Below, piece after piece: positions 42,080-51,397 of a DNA stretch of 64,000 nt. Both the position numbers and the translations under genes were made by a program. How positions within the stretch are numbered: position 1 is the stretch's first letter; the number at the start of each line of letters is the position of its first letter. Origin of the DNA: Pseudomonas sp. MAG733B (GTDB lineage: Bacteria > Pseudomonadota > Gammaproteobacteria > Pseudomonadales > Pseudomonadaceae); NCBI RefSeq assembly GCF_036884845.1, contig NZ_CP145732.1, positions 3,906,001 to 3,970,000 on the forward strand. Direction: 5' to 3'. A model generated the notes under the pieces. That model was not told where the DNA came from, ran no database searches, and saw only the letters and a list, made by a program, of their open reading frames with translations.

Positions 42080-43387
42080 ATGTACACCTATAACAACAAC
42101 TACTACACCGCCACGATGAACGACACTTCTCAGCGCCCAGCGCTGTCAGGCAGTGTCCAGGCCGATGTATGCATCATCGGCGCAGGTCTGGCGGGGCTGA
42201 GCACTGCATGGGAATTGGTGTCGCGAGGTCAGTCGGTCGTGCTGCTTGAGGCAGGTCGCGTTGCCTGGGGAGCATCGGGTCGTAACGGCGGCTTCGTGCT
42301 TCAGGGCTGGTCCGAAGGCCTGTCATCCATCGAGCGACGTTGCGGAAAACCAACTGCTGCCGCGCTGTTCAAACTGTCGCTCGAAGGCGTCGACACGGTT
42401 CGCGAGATGATCGCCCGCTACCAGCTGCCTGGCTGCGCGCCAACACCTGGAAAATTGAGCGTGGTGCGATACGAGGATGGCGATAATCTCAAGCGCATGC
42501 GCGACAAGATGGCGACGGATTTCGACTTCCACCTCGACTATCTGGATCGCCAGGCCGTACGTGACAAGCTCAAGACCGACAGGTATTTCCAGGCGCTTCG
42601 GGATAATCATGGATTTCACTTCCACCCCTTGAACTATTGCCTGGGCGTTGCCCAGCTTATCGAGCGCATCGGCGGCAAGATCCATGAACACTCACCCATG
42701 GTTCGGGTTGAGAGTCGTGATGGGCGCCATCGGGTACTCACTGATCAGGGCACGGTCGATTGCGCTAATGTGGTGTATTGCTGCGGCGGCTATGGTGGTC
42801 CTGAGTTCGGAAAGTTACGCCGCGCATTTCTGCCAATCGCAACCTACGCGGTACTGACCGAACATTTGGGCGAACGTCTGGCAGATGCGGTGGGCACCAC
42901 CGATGCCGTCGGCGATAACCGCCGAGCCTCGGACTATTATCGAATTGTCGATGGTGACCGTCTGCTTTGGGGCGGTCGTATCACCACCCGAAACCTGCAG
43001 GATGAAAAGCGTCTGGGGCAGTTGCTGACCGACGATATTCTCGACGTGTATCCGCAATTGCGGGGCATCAAGATCGAAAAAGCCTGGTCCGGGCTGATGG
43101 GCTACGCAAGGCACAAAATGCCGCACATCGGCCCGCTCGGGAAGGGGCTATGGGCGTGTACATCATTTGGTGGCCATGGTATGAACACCGCCCCTATCGG
43201 CGGACGCGTCATTGCCGAAGCCATTTGCGGCGAGACTGATCGCTACCGTCTGTTCGATGCCTACGGTCTTGAATGGAATGGCGGCCCTCTCGGCCCGGCT
43301 GCGGCGCAGACGGTGTATGCCGGCCTGAAGATGATGGACATGTTTCAGGAGGCGTGCTCTCAACGCAGGGCGACGCATAAAAATTGA
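42080..43387 (+). CDS. FAD-dependent amine oxidoreductase (PuuB/OrdL family)
   Basis: 435 residues from MYTYNNNYYTATMND: the FAD-binding motif CIIGAGLAGLSTAWELVSRGQSVVLLEAG near residue 30, RVAWGASGRNGGFVLQGW, and the C-terminal segment PHIGPLGKGLWACTSFGGHGMNTAP. Family members oxidise gamma-glutamylputrescine, glycine or N-methyl amino acids. The frame opens 22 codons earlier, but ATG 42080 has a better context and carries an AACAACAAC tract (42092-42099) in codons 5-7, an Hfq/Crc-type motif inside the coding start. Likely in one operon with the transporter before it. Confidence 0.9.
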   Translation: MYTYNNNYYTATMNDTSQRPALSGSVQADVCIIGAGLAGLSTAWELVSRGQSVVLLEAGRVAWGASGRNGGFVLQGWSEGLSSIERRCGKPTAAALFKLSLEGVDTVREMIARYQLPGCAPTPGKLSVVRYEDGDNLKRMRDKMATDFDFHLDYLDRQAVRDKLKTDRYFQALRDNHGFHFHPLNYCLGVAQLIERIGGKIHEHSPMVRVESRDGRHRVLTDQGTVDCANVVYCCGGYGGPEFGKLRRAFLPIATYAVLTEHLGERLADAVGTTDAVGDNRRASDYYRIVDGDRLLWGGRITTRNLQDEKRLGQLLTDDILDVYPQLRGIKIEKAWSGLMGYARHKMPHIGPLGKGLWACTSFGGHGMNTAPIGGRVIAEAICGETDRYRLFDAYGLEWNGGPLGPAAAQTVYAGLKMMDMFQEACSQRRATHKN

Positions 43388-43414
43388 ATCCGAGCGAAAT
43401 CGAAGGACGTGTTG

Positions 43415-43885
43415 ATGGATACGCAGAACCCGGGGCCACTGTTTAACCTGACCGAAAAGGACCGGCAGTTGCTCGGCCTCTTGCAGGCCAACGCGCGCGA
43501 GCCCACGGCGTCCCTGGCACGGAAACTCGAGGTCTCACGCTCTTCGGTACAAGAGCGGATCACCCGCCTGGAAAAGGCCGGCGTCATCACCGGATACAGC
43601 GTACGCATCGACCAGAACAGACTGCAGCAGACCATCAACTGCTTCACCATGACTTCCTGCACCAACAAGAGCTACACCGATGTCATGACCTCTCTTCGCA
43701 AGATGGAGTCGGTGCAGGCCGTGTATGCGGTCTCGGGCGAGTCCGACTTCATCATTCATCTCGCCACGCCGACCCTGAGCGAACTCAACGCCGAACTCAC
43801 CAGGATCAACATGATCAAGGGCGTGGCGCACACCGCCTCCCATATTGTGATGGAAACCAAGTTCAGTCGGAAGTTGACGGTGTAG
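43415..43885 (+). CDS. Lrp/AsnC-family regulator
   Basis: 156 residues: N-terminal winged helix (DRQLLGLLQANAREPTASLARKLEVSRSSVQERITRLEKAGVITGY) and C-terminal RAM ligand domain (ESVQAVYAVSGESDFIIHLATP). ATG 43415 has GAAGGA 7 bases upstream; GTG 43409 is possible. Lrp regulators of this size often control the amino acid transporter and oxidase beside them. Confidence 0.92.
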   Translation: MDTQNPGPLFNLTEKDRQLLGLLQANAREPTASLARKLEVSRSSVQERITRLEKAGVITGYSVRIDQNRLQQTINCFTMTSCTNKSYTDVMTSLRKMESVQAVYAVSGESDFIIHLATPTLSELNAELTRINMIKGVAHTASHIVMETKFSRKLTV

Positions 43886-43910
43886 AGCGCTGCTTGTTGC
43901 CCAGGAGTTT

Positions 43911-44186
43911 TTATCGATTTTCGCGTGTATGCCAAAGGCGTAACAGATAGATGGTCGAGTTCTGAATTTCATAGCGCAGTTCGTAGTGGCCAATGAATAT
44001 TCGGCGCACATCACGTGGATCAAACTCTTCCAAGCGCTCGCCAATGCGTGGGTTGGTTAGTAACGCATCGGGAGTATTCGTGAGTTGTTGAACCGTATGG
44101 ATCGCAGCAGACTGGTTCACGGTGGCGAGAAATTCGTACAAACGGGTGAGATCGGAGAGCGCCTTGCTGGTCCACTTCAACTCCAT
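43911..44186 (-). CDS. ParE/RelE-type toxin
   Basis: 91 residues of the plasmid-stabilisation toxin fold (MELKWTSKALSDLTRLYEFLATVN...NPRIGERLEEFDPRDVRRIFIGHYELRYEI...LLRLWHTRENR). Its ATG overlaps the antitoxin stop codon by one base, the usual coupled order antitoxin then toxin. ParE-type proteins poison DNA gyrase, RelE-type proteins cleave mRNA; the sequence fits the ParE side better. Confidence 0.88.
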   Translation of the reverse strand: MELKWTSKALSDLTRLYEFLATVNQSAAIHTVQQLTNTPDALLTNPRIGERLEEFDPRDVRRIFIGHYELRYEIQNSTIYLLRLWHTRENR

Positions 44187-44458
44187 TAGCGAGGCTCCGG
44201 AAGTGGGGAGTCAGTGCCGAGGCTGTCAGCCCATGCCTGAACAGCCTGATGATCAATCACACGACCGGCGTCCACATCTGCCAAAGCTTCACGGGTCAAA
44301 CGATTGCGCTCTTCTTCCTGATCTATCCAGGCAGATAGCGCCTGCTTGACGATCCAGTTCTTGGAGCGCTCAAGACGCTCTGCGATTTCATCAATTTTTT
44401 CGGCCAGGTCTACAGGTACGTGAGCTGTTACAGAGCGGGTTTTGACGGTGGTAGCCAT
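44186..44458 (-). CDS. ribbon-helix-helix antitoxin (ParD/CopG-type)
   Basis: 90 residues: N-terminal ribbon-helix-helix (VKTRSVTAHVPVDLAEKIDEIAERLERSKNWIVKQAL) and a charged C-terminal tail (ADVDAGRVIDHQAVQAWADSLG) that would wrap the toxin. First gene of the pair; the promoter should lie in the AT-rich 44459-44560 segment, where TTTAATC and GATTAAA form a loose inverted repeat. Confidence 0.9.
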   Translation of the reverse strand: MATTVKTRSVTAHVPVDLAEKIDEIAERLERSKNWIVKQALSAWIDQEEERNRLTREALADVDAGRVIDHQAVQAWADSLGTDSPLPEPR

Positions 44459-44583
44459 GTTAATTACTCCAAAGCTGCGAAGTGCGGCTGGACTTGAGTT
44501 TAATCGTAATGCCTGAGAATCAATCAGATTAAATCACAAATAATCACGTCAAACCGCCACTGGCGATGTGCGGTAAATCTCAG

Positions 44584-46275
44584 CTACCCCGCCACCACAA
44601 AAATGATAATCGGCCCACACACCGCCAGCAGCACATTGGAAATCGCATAACACACGGTAAAGCCAATCACCGGCGTGTTGCTGCCGGACTGTTCAATGAT
44701 TTTGTTCATCGAAGCGGCTTCGGTCTGTGCGCCGGCCAGGGCGCCGAACAGGATCATCGGGTGCAGGCGCAGTACGTAGCGGCCGAAGTACAGCGCCACC
44801 AGCGGCGGCAAGATGGTCACCACGGCGCCAGATAACAACAGCGCCAGACCTTGCTCCTTCATGGCCGCGAACGCCGCCGGCCCGGCCAGCAACCCCACTA
44901 CCGCGCCGAACGCGGTCAAGCCAAACTCGGAGAACGCCCATTGCGCTGCCGGTGGCAATGCGCCGATTTCAGGGTGCCGTGAGTTGTACCAACCGATCAC
45001 CAGTGCGGCGACCAGCACGCCGCCACCAATGCCCAGTTCCACCGGGATCATCCCGATGTGCGTAGACAGCAACCCCAACAATGAGCCCAATACCATCCCC
45101 AGCGTGTGCACGGCGATGTCGCTTTTGTAGTTGTTTTCACGAATCCGCCCCAGGCGTTTAGCCAGGGCCTCGACGCTGGCGGTGCGGCCGGTCAGGGTCA
45201 GTACGTCGCCCCGGCGCAACACGGTATTGGGCAGCAGCGGCAGTTCGTAACCCTGGCGGGTGATGGTGTTGATGAAGCAGCCCAGGCGCCGGGTATTTTC
45301 CAGGCGGGATTTGGCCTGTTTGATGGTCTTGCCGGCGAATTCCGGCGAGGTCAGGACGAGGTCGACCTGACGGGTCGGAAACGACAGCGATTCAATATGA
45401 TCGATTTCCGGCCCCACCCACTGCGAGAGTGGGCCGACCGCTTCGCGCAAGGCGTAGACGCCAATGATGTCGCCGGCCTTGAGGGTGAACCCTTCATCGC
45501 GCTCGATGATTTGGCCGGCGCGCACCACCCGCTCGACCGTCAGCGACTCGTGCTGGCTTTCGAGATCGGTAATCCGCAGGCCATCCGCCGGCCCATTGGC
45601 CGCCACTTGATGCGCGCGCACGACAATGCGCGTGTACGGCACGGTGATCGCCTCTTCTTCCTTGGCGATCCCCAACTCAAGTTCCAGTTCCCGGGCCGAC
45701 GCCTTGAGGTCCACCCCCAGCAGCTTCGGGGCAATGCTGCCGACGAAGACAATCAGGCCAATGGTGCCGAACAGGTAGGTAATCGCGTAGGCAATCGCCA
45801 TATGGCTATTGAGTTCGGCTTTGGCGGCGGTGTCGATCGCCAGTTGATTGATCGCACTGGTGGCGGTGCCCATGATCGCCGTGTCGGTCAGCGCCCCGGC
45901 GCCAAGGCCGGCGGTGAAGCCGGCGTCAAAGTCGAAAATCGCATTCATCAGCAGGATCGAGCCCAGCGCCGTCGCGCACAACACCACCGACAACAGCACC
46001 AGTTTCAGCGTGCCGCGATTAAGGCTGCCGAAAAACTCCGGGCCACTCTTGAAGCCGACCGCGTAGATGAACATCACAAAAAACACTGACTTCAATCCGG
46101 TCGGCACTTCCAGGCCGATCTGACCGATCAGCAGCCCCATCAACAATGCCCCGGCAACCGAGCCGAGATGAAAGCTGCCAATGTGGATGCGACCGATGAA
46201 AACGCCCAGCGCAATGGCCAGGAACACCGCGATTTCCGGGTCGGACCGCAAGGCATGGAGCAGAAACTCGAGCAT
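44584..46275 (-). CDS. AspT/YidE/YbjL-type transporter
   Basis: 563 residues with two hydrophobic halves (about 5-165 and 380-560) flanking two TrkA-C/RCK_C-like soluble domains (about 200-370), the layout of the aspartate:alanine exchanger family. Motifs GLGAGALTDTAIMGTATSAINQ and GALAGAQTEAASMNKIIEQSGSNTP mark the repeated membrane modules. GGGAG lies upstream of ATG 46275. It is 24 bases downstream of the MscS gene, probably cotranscribed. Substrate unknown. Confidence 0.9.
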   Translation of the reverse strand: MLEFLLHALRSDPEIAVFLAIALGVFIGRIHIGSFHLGSVAGALLMGLLIGQIGLEVPTGLKSVFFVMFIYAVGFKSGPEFFGSLNRGTLKLVLLSVVLCATALGSILLMNAIFDFDAGFTAGLGAGALTDTAIMGTATSAINQLAIDTAAKAELNSHMAIAYAITYLFGTIGLIVFVGSIAPKLLGVDLKASARELELELGIAKEEEAITVPYTRIVVRAHQVAANGPADGLRITDLESQHESLTVERVVRAGQIIERDEGFTLKAGDIIGVYALREAVGPLSQWVGPEIDHIESLSFPTRQVDLVLTSPEFAGKTIKQAKSRLENTRRLGCFINTITRQGYELPLLPNTVLRRGDVLTLTGRTASVEALAKRLGRIRENNYKSDIAVHTLGMVLGSLLGLLSTHIGMIPVELGIGGGVLVAALVIGWYNSRHPEIGALPPAAQWAFSEFGLTAFGAVVGLLAGPAAFAAMKEQGLALLLSGAVVTILPPLVALYFGRYVLRLHPMILFGALAGAQTEAASMNKIIEQSGSNTPVIGFTVCYAISNVLLAVCGPIIIFVVAG

Positions 46276-46299
46276 GGTGCGGTCTCCCTTTCAGTGCGT

Positions 46300-47913
46300 T
46301 CAAAGATCCTTCGGTTCTTGCGCTGGCGCTGTGTACCACTTGTCCCTGGGCACCCGTTTCTCTTCGTTCGGATCACCCAAATAGTGCGGCGACATGATCT
46401 GCACGCCGTACTCGTTGAACACGTCCTGGATGTTGGCGTGCAGCATGCTCAGCAGCACGGCGCGCGGCCGAGGCTGGCTTGGAATGGCCTGGGCCACGAG
46501 ACGATACTCAGGGTAAAAGTCCGACAGCGCGGTCTGGAACACCTGGGCTGGCGGCACTTCGAGAATACCCGGCGTGCGTTGGGCAGCTTCCAGCAGCATC
46601 GCTTCCACTTGCCGCCATGGCGTGTCGTAGCCGATGGTCACCACGGTGTCGACCACATAGCCGGGGCCTTGCACCGTGCGGGAATAGTTTTTGGTGACCG
46701 TGCCGGTAATCATTGAATTGGGCAGGGTCAGCACTTCCCCGAGACCGGTGCGAATGCTGGTGGTGAACATGCCGAGTTCGGTGACCGTGCCTTCATAGTC
46801 GCCAATGCGCACAAATTCGCCGGGGCGCAGGGTTCGGGTGTAAGTCAGGATCAGGCCCGCCGCTGCCTGACCGACCACACTGGTGGCCCCGAGGGAGATC
46901 ATCAGGCCGATCAACACCGACAACCCCTTGAACGCGTCGGTGCCCGCGCCAGGCAGATAGGGATAGGCCATGGCCAACGCAAACAACCAGATCGCCAGCG
47001 AGGTCAGGCGTTGGGTCGGTTGCAGGGTTTCATGGTTCAGCCAGCTCAGGGTGCCTGGCATGGCCATCCGCCGCAGGATCCGGCGGGTAAACGCCGTGGC
47101 GCCCCGGGCAATGAAGAAAATTGCTACCGCAACGCCCAAACCCGGTATTGCACCGACAATGCCCTGAAGCAGATAACCGGCGACCTCCATCAGATAGTTG
47201 TTCAGGCTCTCGCCCCAAGGCCGGGTATAGGGAAAACGCGAAAGGACAAACCCCAGCCATTCGTAGGTGAGCAGCAAAACGACCAGCCAGCGCAGCAGCC
47301 CCAGCAAGCGACTGACCAGCGGATACAGGTAATTGGCGTCGATCACCTGCACCCGCCCTACTTTCAGCGCCTGGGTGTGCCGATGCATCAAGTCAGGCAG
47401 TTTCTTCAGCAAGCGGCGACGCAGATACGCCATGCCCCAGAGCAACGCAATGTAGATACCCGTGGCCAGCGCCGCAGCGCCCAGTGACCGGAGAATCAGG
47501 CGCAGACTGCGCGCTTCCTGGGTTTCGGCTACCACTTGACGCAACTTGTCGGCCGCGCTCTCGGCCGCCTGCTGGACCGATTCGAATTCAGTGGCATCGA
47601 CATCTTTAGGGGAAACGATAAAGGCGCGCTTCGAGCCCAACAGCACCAGATAACTGTTTTGAATGGAATCAAGGCTGACTCGCAGATCATCCGCATCATC
47701 CAGTGCTTCATTAATCGCCGTTTTCGCGCGTTTGACTCGCACCTCCGGCGCTTCACCGAGTAATGCGGCGCGGAAAACCATGATGCTGCGATTGGCGATT
47801 TTCAGTTCAGCGGACGGTTGCTCAACCGGTGCGGGGGCGTCCTCCGCGAACAGAAGAACTGACCAGAACATCCCGAAAACAGTAAAAATTACAGCGAGCA
47901 ACCTGCTCAGCAT
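46300..47913 (-). CDS. MscS-family mechanosensitive channel
   Basis: 537 residues: a signal-like N terminus (MLSRLLAVIFTVFGMFWSVLLFAED), a periplasmic helical region at 35-150, several membrane segments at 160-340, and the MscS pore and beta domain at about 340-470 (SLGATSVVGQAAAGLILTYTRTLRPGEFVRIGDYEGTVTELGMFTTSIRT). A pressure-release channel in the inner membrane, of the larger MscS class. Confidence 0.92.
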   Translation of the reverse strand: MLSRLLAVIFTVFGMFWSVLLFAEDAPAPVEQPSAELKIANRSIMVFRAALLGEAPEVRVKRAKTAINEALDDADDLRVSLDSIQNSYLVLLGSKRAFIVSPKDVDATEFESVQQAAESAADKLRQVVAETQEARSLRLILRSLGAAALATGIYIALLWGMAYLRRRLLKKLPDLMHRHTQALKVGRVQVIDANYLYPLVSRLLGLLRWLVVLLLTYEWLGFVLSRFPYTRPWGESLNNYLMEVAGYLLQGIVGAIPGLGVAVAIFFIARGATAFTRRILRRMAMPGTLSWLNHETLQPTQRLTSLAIWLFALAMAYPYLPGAGTDAFKGLSVLIGLMISLGATSVVGQAAAGLILTYTRTLRPGEFVRIGDYEGTVTELGMFTTSIRTGLGEVLTLPNSMITGTVTKNYSRTVQGPGYVVDTVVTIGYDTPWRQVEAMLLEAAQRTPGILEVPPAQVFQTALSDFYPEYRLVAQAIPSQPRPRAVLLSMLHANIQDVFNEYGVQIMSPHYLGDPNEEKRVPRDKWYTAPAQEPKDL

Positions 47914-48057
47914 GCGTCAGTTCCTTAGGTCACAAATTCAGGTCCAGGGTACGTAACGCAGCGTAGTTCAGCGATGAGCGGTTGTCAGATTTGCGCAACT
48001 GGCACTCGCACGAAGTGCCAGTTTGAAGCAGCAGGTCACTGGGTTAACGGCGAATAT

Positions 48058-49074
48058 CTAGTTCGGGTCCAGCAACCCACCGCTCCAATTACTCGACACA
48101 CGACTGCCGGTAAATTTCGCCACCACCATACCCTGAGAGATCAGTCGATCGCGATAGCGGGTTACCATGCGCCCGGTCTGCTCGGCCACCAGCACCACCT
48201 CTGAAGACGGATCACCGGGGCGGCGCAGAATCCGCGCAAAGCGCTGGCCCTCCTCGACGATGTCGCCCAACTCTTTTTCAAAGATCAGTACGCCGGGTTG
48301 TGGCGCGAGAATCGTCTCCATCTGCGCCATGTCCTTGACCTCGACGGGCCAGTCGCCGGGTAAGACTGCGTCATCGATGATCCCGTAACCACACAGCCAG
48401 GCATACAGTCCTTCGGCATCCTGTTCGGCGTAGCGGTCGCTGACGTCGCCCTGCCCGCGCAGTTCCAGAGTCGCGGCCATGCGTCCTTGCGTCGTACCTT
48501 CACGCAGCCACGGGGCAATGATGGTTTCCTCGAAAGAGCCGTCGCCGCCGTCATCCCAGATAATCGCCACGTCCATTTTCATCGCAGCCGCCAGTTCGCG
48601 GCCACGGGGCCAGAAGCTGCGGTGCACGTAGATGTAGGGCAGCGCTTCGTCATCGGTGTGCAGGTCGAGCATCACGTCCGCCGGAGCCCCCAGTTGCACC
48701 AGTTTCTTTTGCCATTCCTGGACATTGGTAGACGGTTGCGTCATCGCCGCCGACTGATCAAAGCCACGGTTGAAGTTATGCCCGGTGGCATCGTGAAAAC
48801 GTCCTAGGATCCGCCCTTGGCGAAACTGGCCGATACCCAGTGGATTGGCCTGTGGCACCACGGTGACAGTGCCCTTGAGTCGGCCTTCGGACTCGGCCAC
48901 CGCAAGGCGTTGCATCAACAGATGCAGTACCAGCATCCCGGCGATTTCATCGGCATGCACGCCGGCCTGCAAATGCACCTTCGGCCCAGTACTGGCGCCT
49001 TCGAATCGCCAGGCACCGACCTGCACCGCGCCGCCATTGTTGTTGCGAACCTCGAACGAAATATCCTGCGCCAT
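48058..49074 (-). CDS. M14-type succinylglutamate desuccinylase/aspartoacylase-family deacylase
   Basis: 338 residues with the zinc-ligand motif HADE in LQAGVHADEIAGMLVLHLLM and a later catalytic segment MLDLHTDDEALPYIYVH. The family removes acyl groups from N-acyl amino acids (AstE, aspartoacylase) in the cytoplasm. ATG 49074 has AAGCG upstream only. It is divergent from the TetR gene at 49182, and the operator TTGAACACACGTTCAA (49127-49142) lies between them. The same operator precedes the aminotransferase-ABC operon, so it probably deacylates the imported compound. Confidence 0.88.
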   Translation of the reverse strand: MAQDISFEVRNNNGGAVQVGAWRFEGASTGPKVHLQAGVHADEIAGMLVLHLLMQRLAVAESEGRLKGTVTVVPQANPLGIGQFRQGRILGRFHDATGHNFNRGFDQSAAMTQPSTNVQEWQKKLVQLGAPADVMLDLHTDDEALPYIYVHRSFWPRGRELAAAMKMDVAIIWDDGGDGSFEETIIAPWLREGTTQGRMAATLELRGQGDVSDRYAEQDAEGLYAWLCGYGIIDDAVLPGDWPVEVKDMAQMETILAPQPGVLIFEKELGDIVEEGQRFARILRRPGDPSSEVVLVAEQTGRMVTRYRDRLISQGMVVAKFTGSRVSSNWSGGLLDPN

Positions 49075-49126
49075 ACGCTTGTCCTCCCGTCATGAACGTT
49101 AATAACCGCACCGCCGAGACTGGTGA

Positions 49127-49142
49127 TTGAACACACGTTCAA
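49127..49142. promoter_or_regulatory. TetR operator palindrome, site 1
   Basis: TTGAAC-ACAC-GTTCAA, a perfect palindrome between the deacylase and TetR genes. A match at 55128-55141 has the same half-sites. Confidence 0.7.
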
Positions 49143-49181
49143 CTAAGCTCGCCAGCGTGGACCACCGCCAAGGAATTCTTT

Positions 49182-49817
49182 GTGACCACCATCGCCCCGA
49201 AAAACCGCCGCGCCGAAGCCGATGAACGCCGCGAACTGCTGGTTGCTGCCACCCTGCGCTGCCTGGTCCGCGATGGCCACGCCGGGATTTCCGTGCGGCG
49301 CATCGCCACCGAGGCCGGCGTGTCCGTTGGCCTGCTCAATCACCATTTCGGCAGCATCGATGCGTTGATTGCCGACACCTACCAGAAGCTTGCCAGCGAA
49401 CTCACCACTGCCCTGCTCCACGAAATCCGTCAGGTCGGCACACCGGCAGAAAAAATGGACGCCTTTCTGGTCGGTTCTTTTTCACCGCGAGTCATGGACC
49501 CCAAACTGCTCGGTGCCTGGGTGGTGTTCTGGAGCCTGATCCGCCACTCCGAACACGTCAGCCAGTCCCACGAAAAAAGCTACGGCGCTTACCTCGACCT
49601 GCTGCGCCAGTTGCTCGATGAACTGGCGACCAGTGAAGGTTTCGTGATCCACGACACTCGCCTCGCCGCCATCGGTCTATCGGCGATGCTCGACGGTCTC
49701 TGGATCGAGTGGTGCCTCAACCCCGACACTTTCAGCCCCGCCAACGGGCTCCATATCTGCCGCTGCTGGATAAAGGGACTGCGACACGGAGCATTCAGCG
49801 CCGACGACGTCCTGTGA
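49182..49817 (+). CDS. TetR-family regulator (BetI-like)
   Basis: 211 residues starting GTG 49182 with AAGGA upstream. Helix-turn-helix at about 35-75 (LVRDGHAGISVRRIATEAGVSVGLLNHHFGSIDALI) and the TetR C-terminal domain with a long alpha bundle. It is divergent from the deacylase gene and convergent with the EamA gene, whose 3' end overlaps its last 141 bases. The palindromes at 49127 and 55128 are its probable binding sites. Confidence 0.9.
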   Translation: MTTIAPKNRRAEADERRELLVAATLRCLVRDGHAGISVRRIATEAGVSVGLLNHHFGSIDALIADTYQKLASELTTALLHEIRQVGTPAEKMDAFLVGSFSPRVMDPKLLGAWVVFWSLIRHSEHVSQSHEKSYGAYLDLLRQLLDELATSEGFVIHDTRLAAIGLSAMLDGLWIEWCLNPDTFSPANGLHICRCWIKGLRHGAFSADDVL

Positions 49818-50684
49818 CGAGTGCCGACCGAAAATCATCGCCAGGGTGCCGCTGACCGCGATCAGGCCAGCGCCGATCATCAGCGAGACATCCATCAATG
49901 TGCCCCAGATCAGGCTCGACAGCAGGAACGCCCAGATCAGCCCGGTGTATTCGAACGGCGCCAGCACCGTCGCAGTGGCGCGCTGGAAACTGGCGAACAA
50001 CAGGAACTGACCGATACCGCCCATCAACCCCGCGCCGAGCATGCCCAACCAGTCCGGCATCGGTGCCGGCGTGTGGGTCCAGGGCAACGCCACCGCCATG
50101 CAAATGACGAACACCACGTTGGTGATCAGCATCTGCTCGAGCACCGAGGTCTGGTCATCGACCTGGCGTAGCTGGATGTAGGTGAACGCCCAGCACATCG
50201 CCGCCAGCAACGTCAGGACAATCGGCACAGGATTGGCCAGATTGTTCGGACGGCAAGCAATCACCACCCCGACAAAACCGATAATCAGGGTGAACCACTG
50301 CCAACCGGTGACGCGCTCCTTGAGAATCGCGGTCGCCAGCACCGTGACCATGATCGGTGCCGAGAAATACAGGGTGGTCATTTCCGCCAGGGTCAGGTCC
50401 CGGGCTGCCGTGTAGTACAGCAGCCACGCGGCGATCGACAACAACCCTCGCACCACCAGCAAGCGCCGACTGGACGAACGCCAGGCACGCTGCACCAGTT
50501 GCAAACGCCCGATCAGCAAACAGGCGACCGCCACCACCAGGGCGCGCCAGAACAGAATGGTGAACACCGAATAATCGGCCACCAGCCACTTGATGCCGGC
50601 GTCCTGCAAGGACAGGAACGCGTAGCCCAAGGTGCACAGGCCTATGCCTTGTAACGAGCGGTCGACTATTGGCTTGTTCATCAT
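49677..50684 (-). CDS. EamA-family (DMT) transporter
   Basis: 335 residues from MMNKPIVDRSLQ, with ten hydrophobic segments in two EamA repeats (about 10-145 and 155-285). Its start overlaps the preceding permease stop by 4 bases (ATGA). The last 45 residues (after IFGRHSSQ) are encoded on the complement of the TetR gene and have no membrane character, so the stop codon may have been lost and replaced downstream. DMT family members often export amino acids or metabolites; here it closes the aminotransferase-ABC operon. Confidence 0.88.
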   Translation of the reverse strand: MMNKPIVDRSLQGIGLCTLGYAFLSLQDAGIKWLVADYSVFTILFWRALVVAVACLLIGRLQLVQRAWRSSSRRLLVVRGLLSIAAWLLYYTAARDLTLAEMTTLYFSAPIMVTVLATAILKERVTGWQWFTLIIGFVGVVIACRPNNLANPVPIVLTLLAAMCWAFTYIQLRQVDDQTSVLEQMLITNVVFVICMAVALPWTHTPAPMPDWLGMLGAGLMGGIGQFLLFASFQRATATVLAPFEYTGLIWAFLLSSLIWGTLMDVSLMIGAGLIAVSGTLAMIFGRHSSQDVVGAECSVSQSLYPAAADMEPVGGAESVGVEAPLDPETVEHRR

Positions 50685-51379
50685 GCGGACCTGCGTACCG
50701 GTGTGCCCCGGCGTTCGAAAAAGGCAAACATCGCCTCGATGAGGAACGTCAGGCAAACGTAGACACCGGCCACCAACAGCAACGGTTCATACACTTGCAG
50801 GGTCTGCGCGCGCACCACGTTGGCCGCGCCCAGCAGGTCAATCACCGCAATGGTCGAAGCCAGCGCCGTGGATTTGAGCAGCATCACGGTTTCCCCGGCC
50901 AGGGTCGGCAACAGCAGGCGCAGTGCCCGGGGCAACCGCACACGCAGCAGGGCCTGGCGCGGGGTCATGCCGAACGCCGAGGCCGCTTCCATTTCGCCTT
51001 TGGGCACTGCCAGCAGGCCACCGCGAATCACTTCGCCGACGTACGCGCCCACCGACACCACCAGCGCGAAGACGATGTACCAGTAACCATCGCGCAGATA
51101 CGGCCAGAGGAAACTGCCGCGAATCAACGGGAACTGCGCAAACAGGCTGCCCAGGCCGTAGTAGAAAATGTAGATCTGGATCAGCAACGGTGTGCCGCGA
51201 GTCACGCTGGTATAGAACAGGCTGACCTTGGCGATCACTTTGTTTTTCGAGATCCGCGCCAGCGCCACCAGCACCGCCAGCACAAAACCGAACACACTGG
51301 AAATCAACAGGATGGCGATGGTCGTTTGCAGCCCCCGGACCAACAGCGCCCCGTATTCAACTATCCACGCTGGAATCAT
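50681..51379 (-). CDS. polar amino acid ABC permease (HisM/ArtM type)
   Basis: 232 residues with five to six membrane segments, the SVTRGTPLLIQIYIFYYG motif and the EAA motif EAASAFGMTPRQALLRVRLP. Second permease of the aminotransferase-ABC operon. Confidence 0.92.
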   Translation of the reverse strand: MIPAWIVEYGALLVRGLQTTIAILLISSVFGFVLAVLVALARISKNKVIAKVSLFYTSVTRGTPLLIQIYIFYYGLGSLFAQFPLIRGSFLWPYLRDGYWYIVFALVVSVGAYVGEVIRGGLLAVPKGEMEAASAFGMTPRQALLRVRLPRALRLLLPTLAGETVMLLKSTALASTIAVIDLLGAANVVRAQTLQVYEPLLLVAGVYVCLTFLIEAMFAFFERRGTPVRRSA

Positions 51380-51397
51380 TTCATTCTCTCTGCCGGT

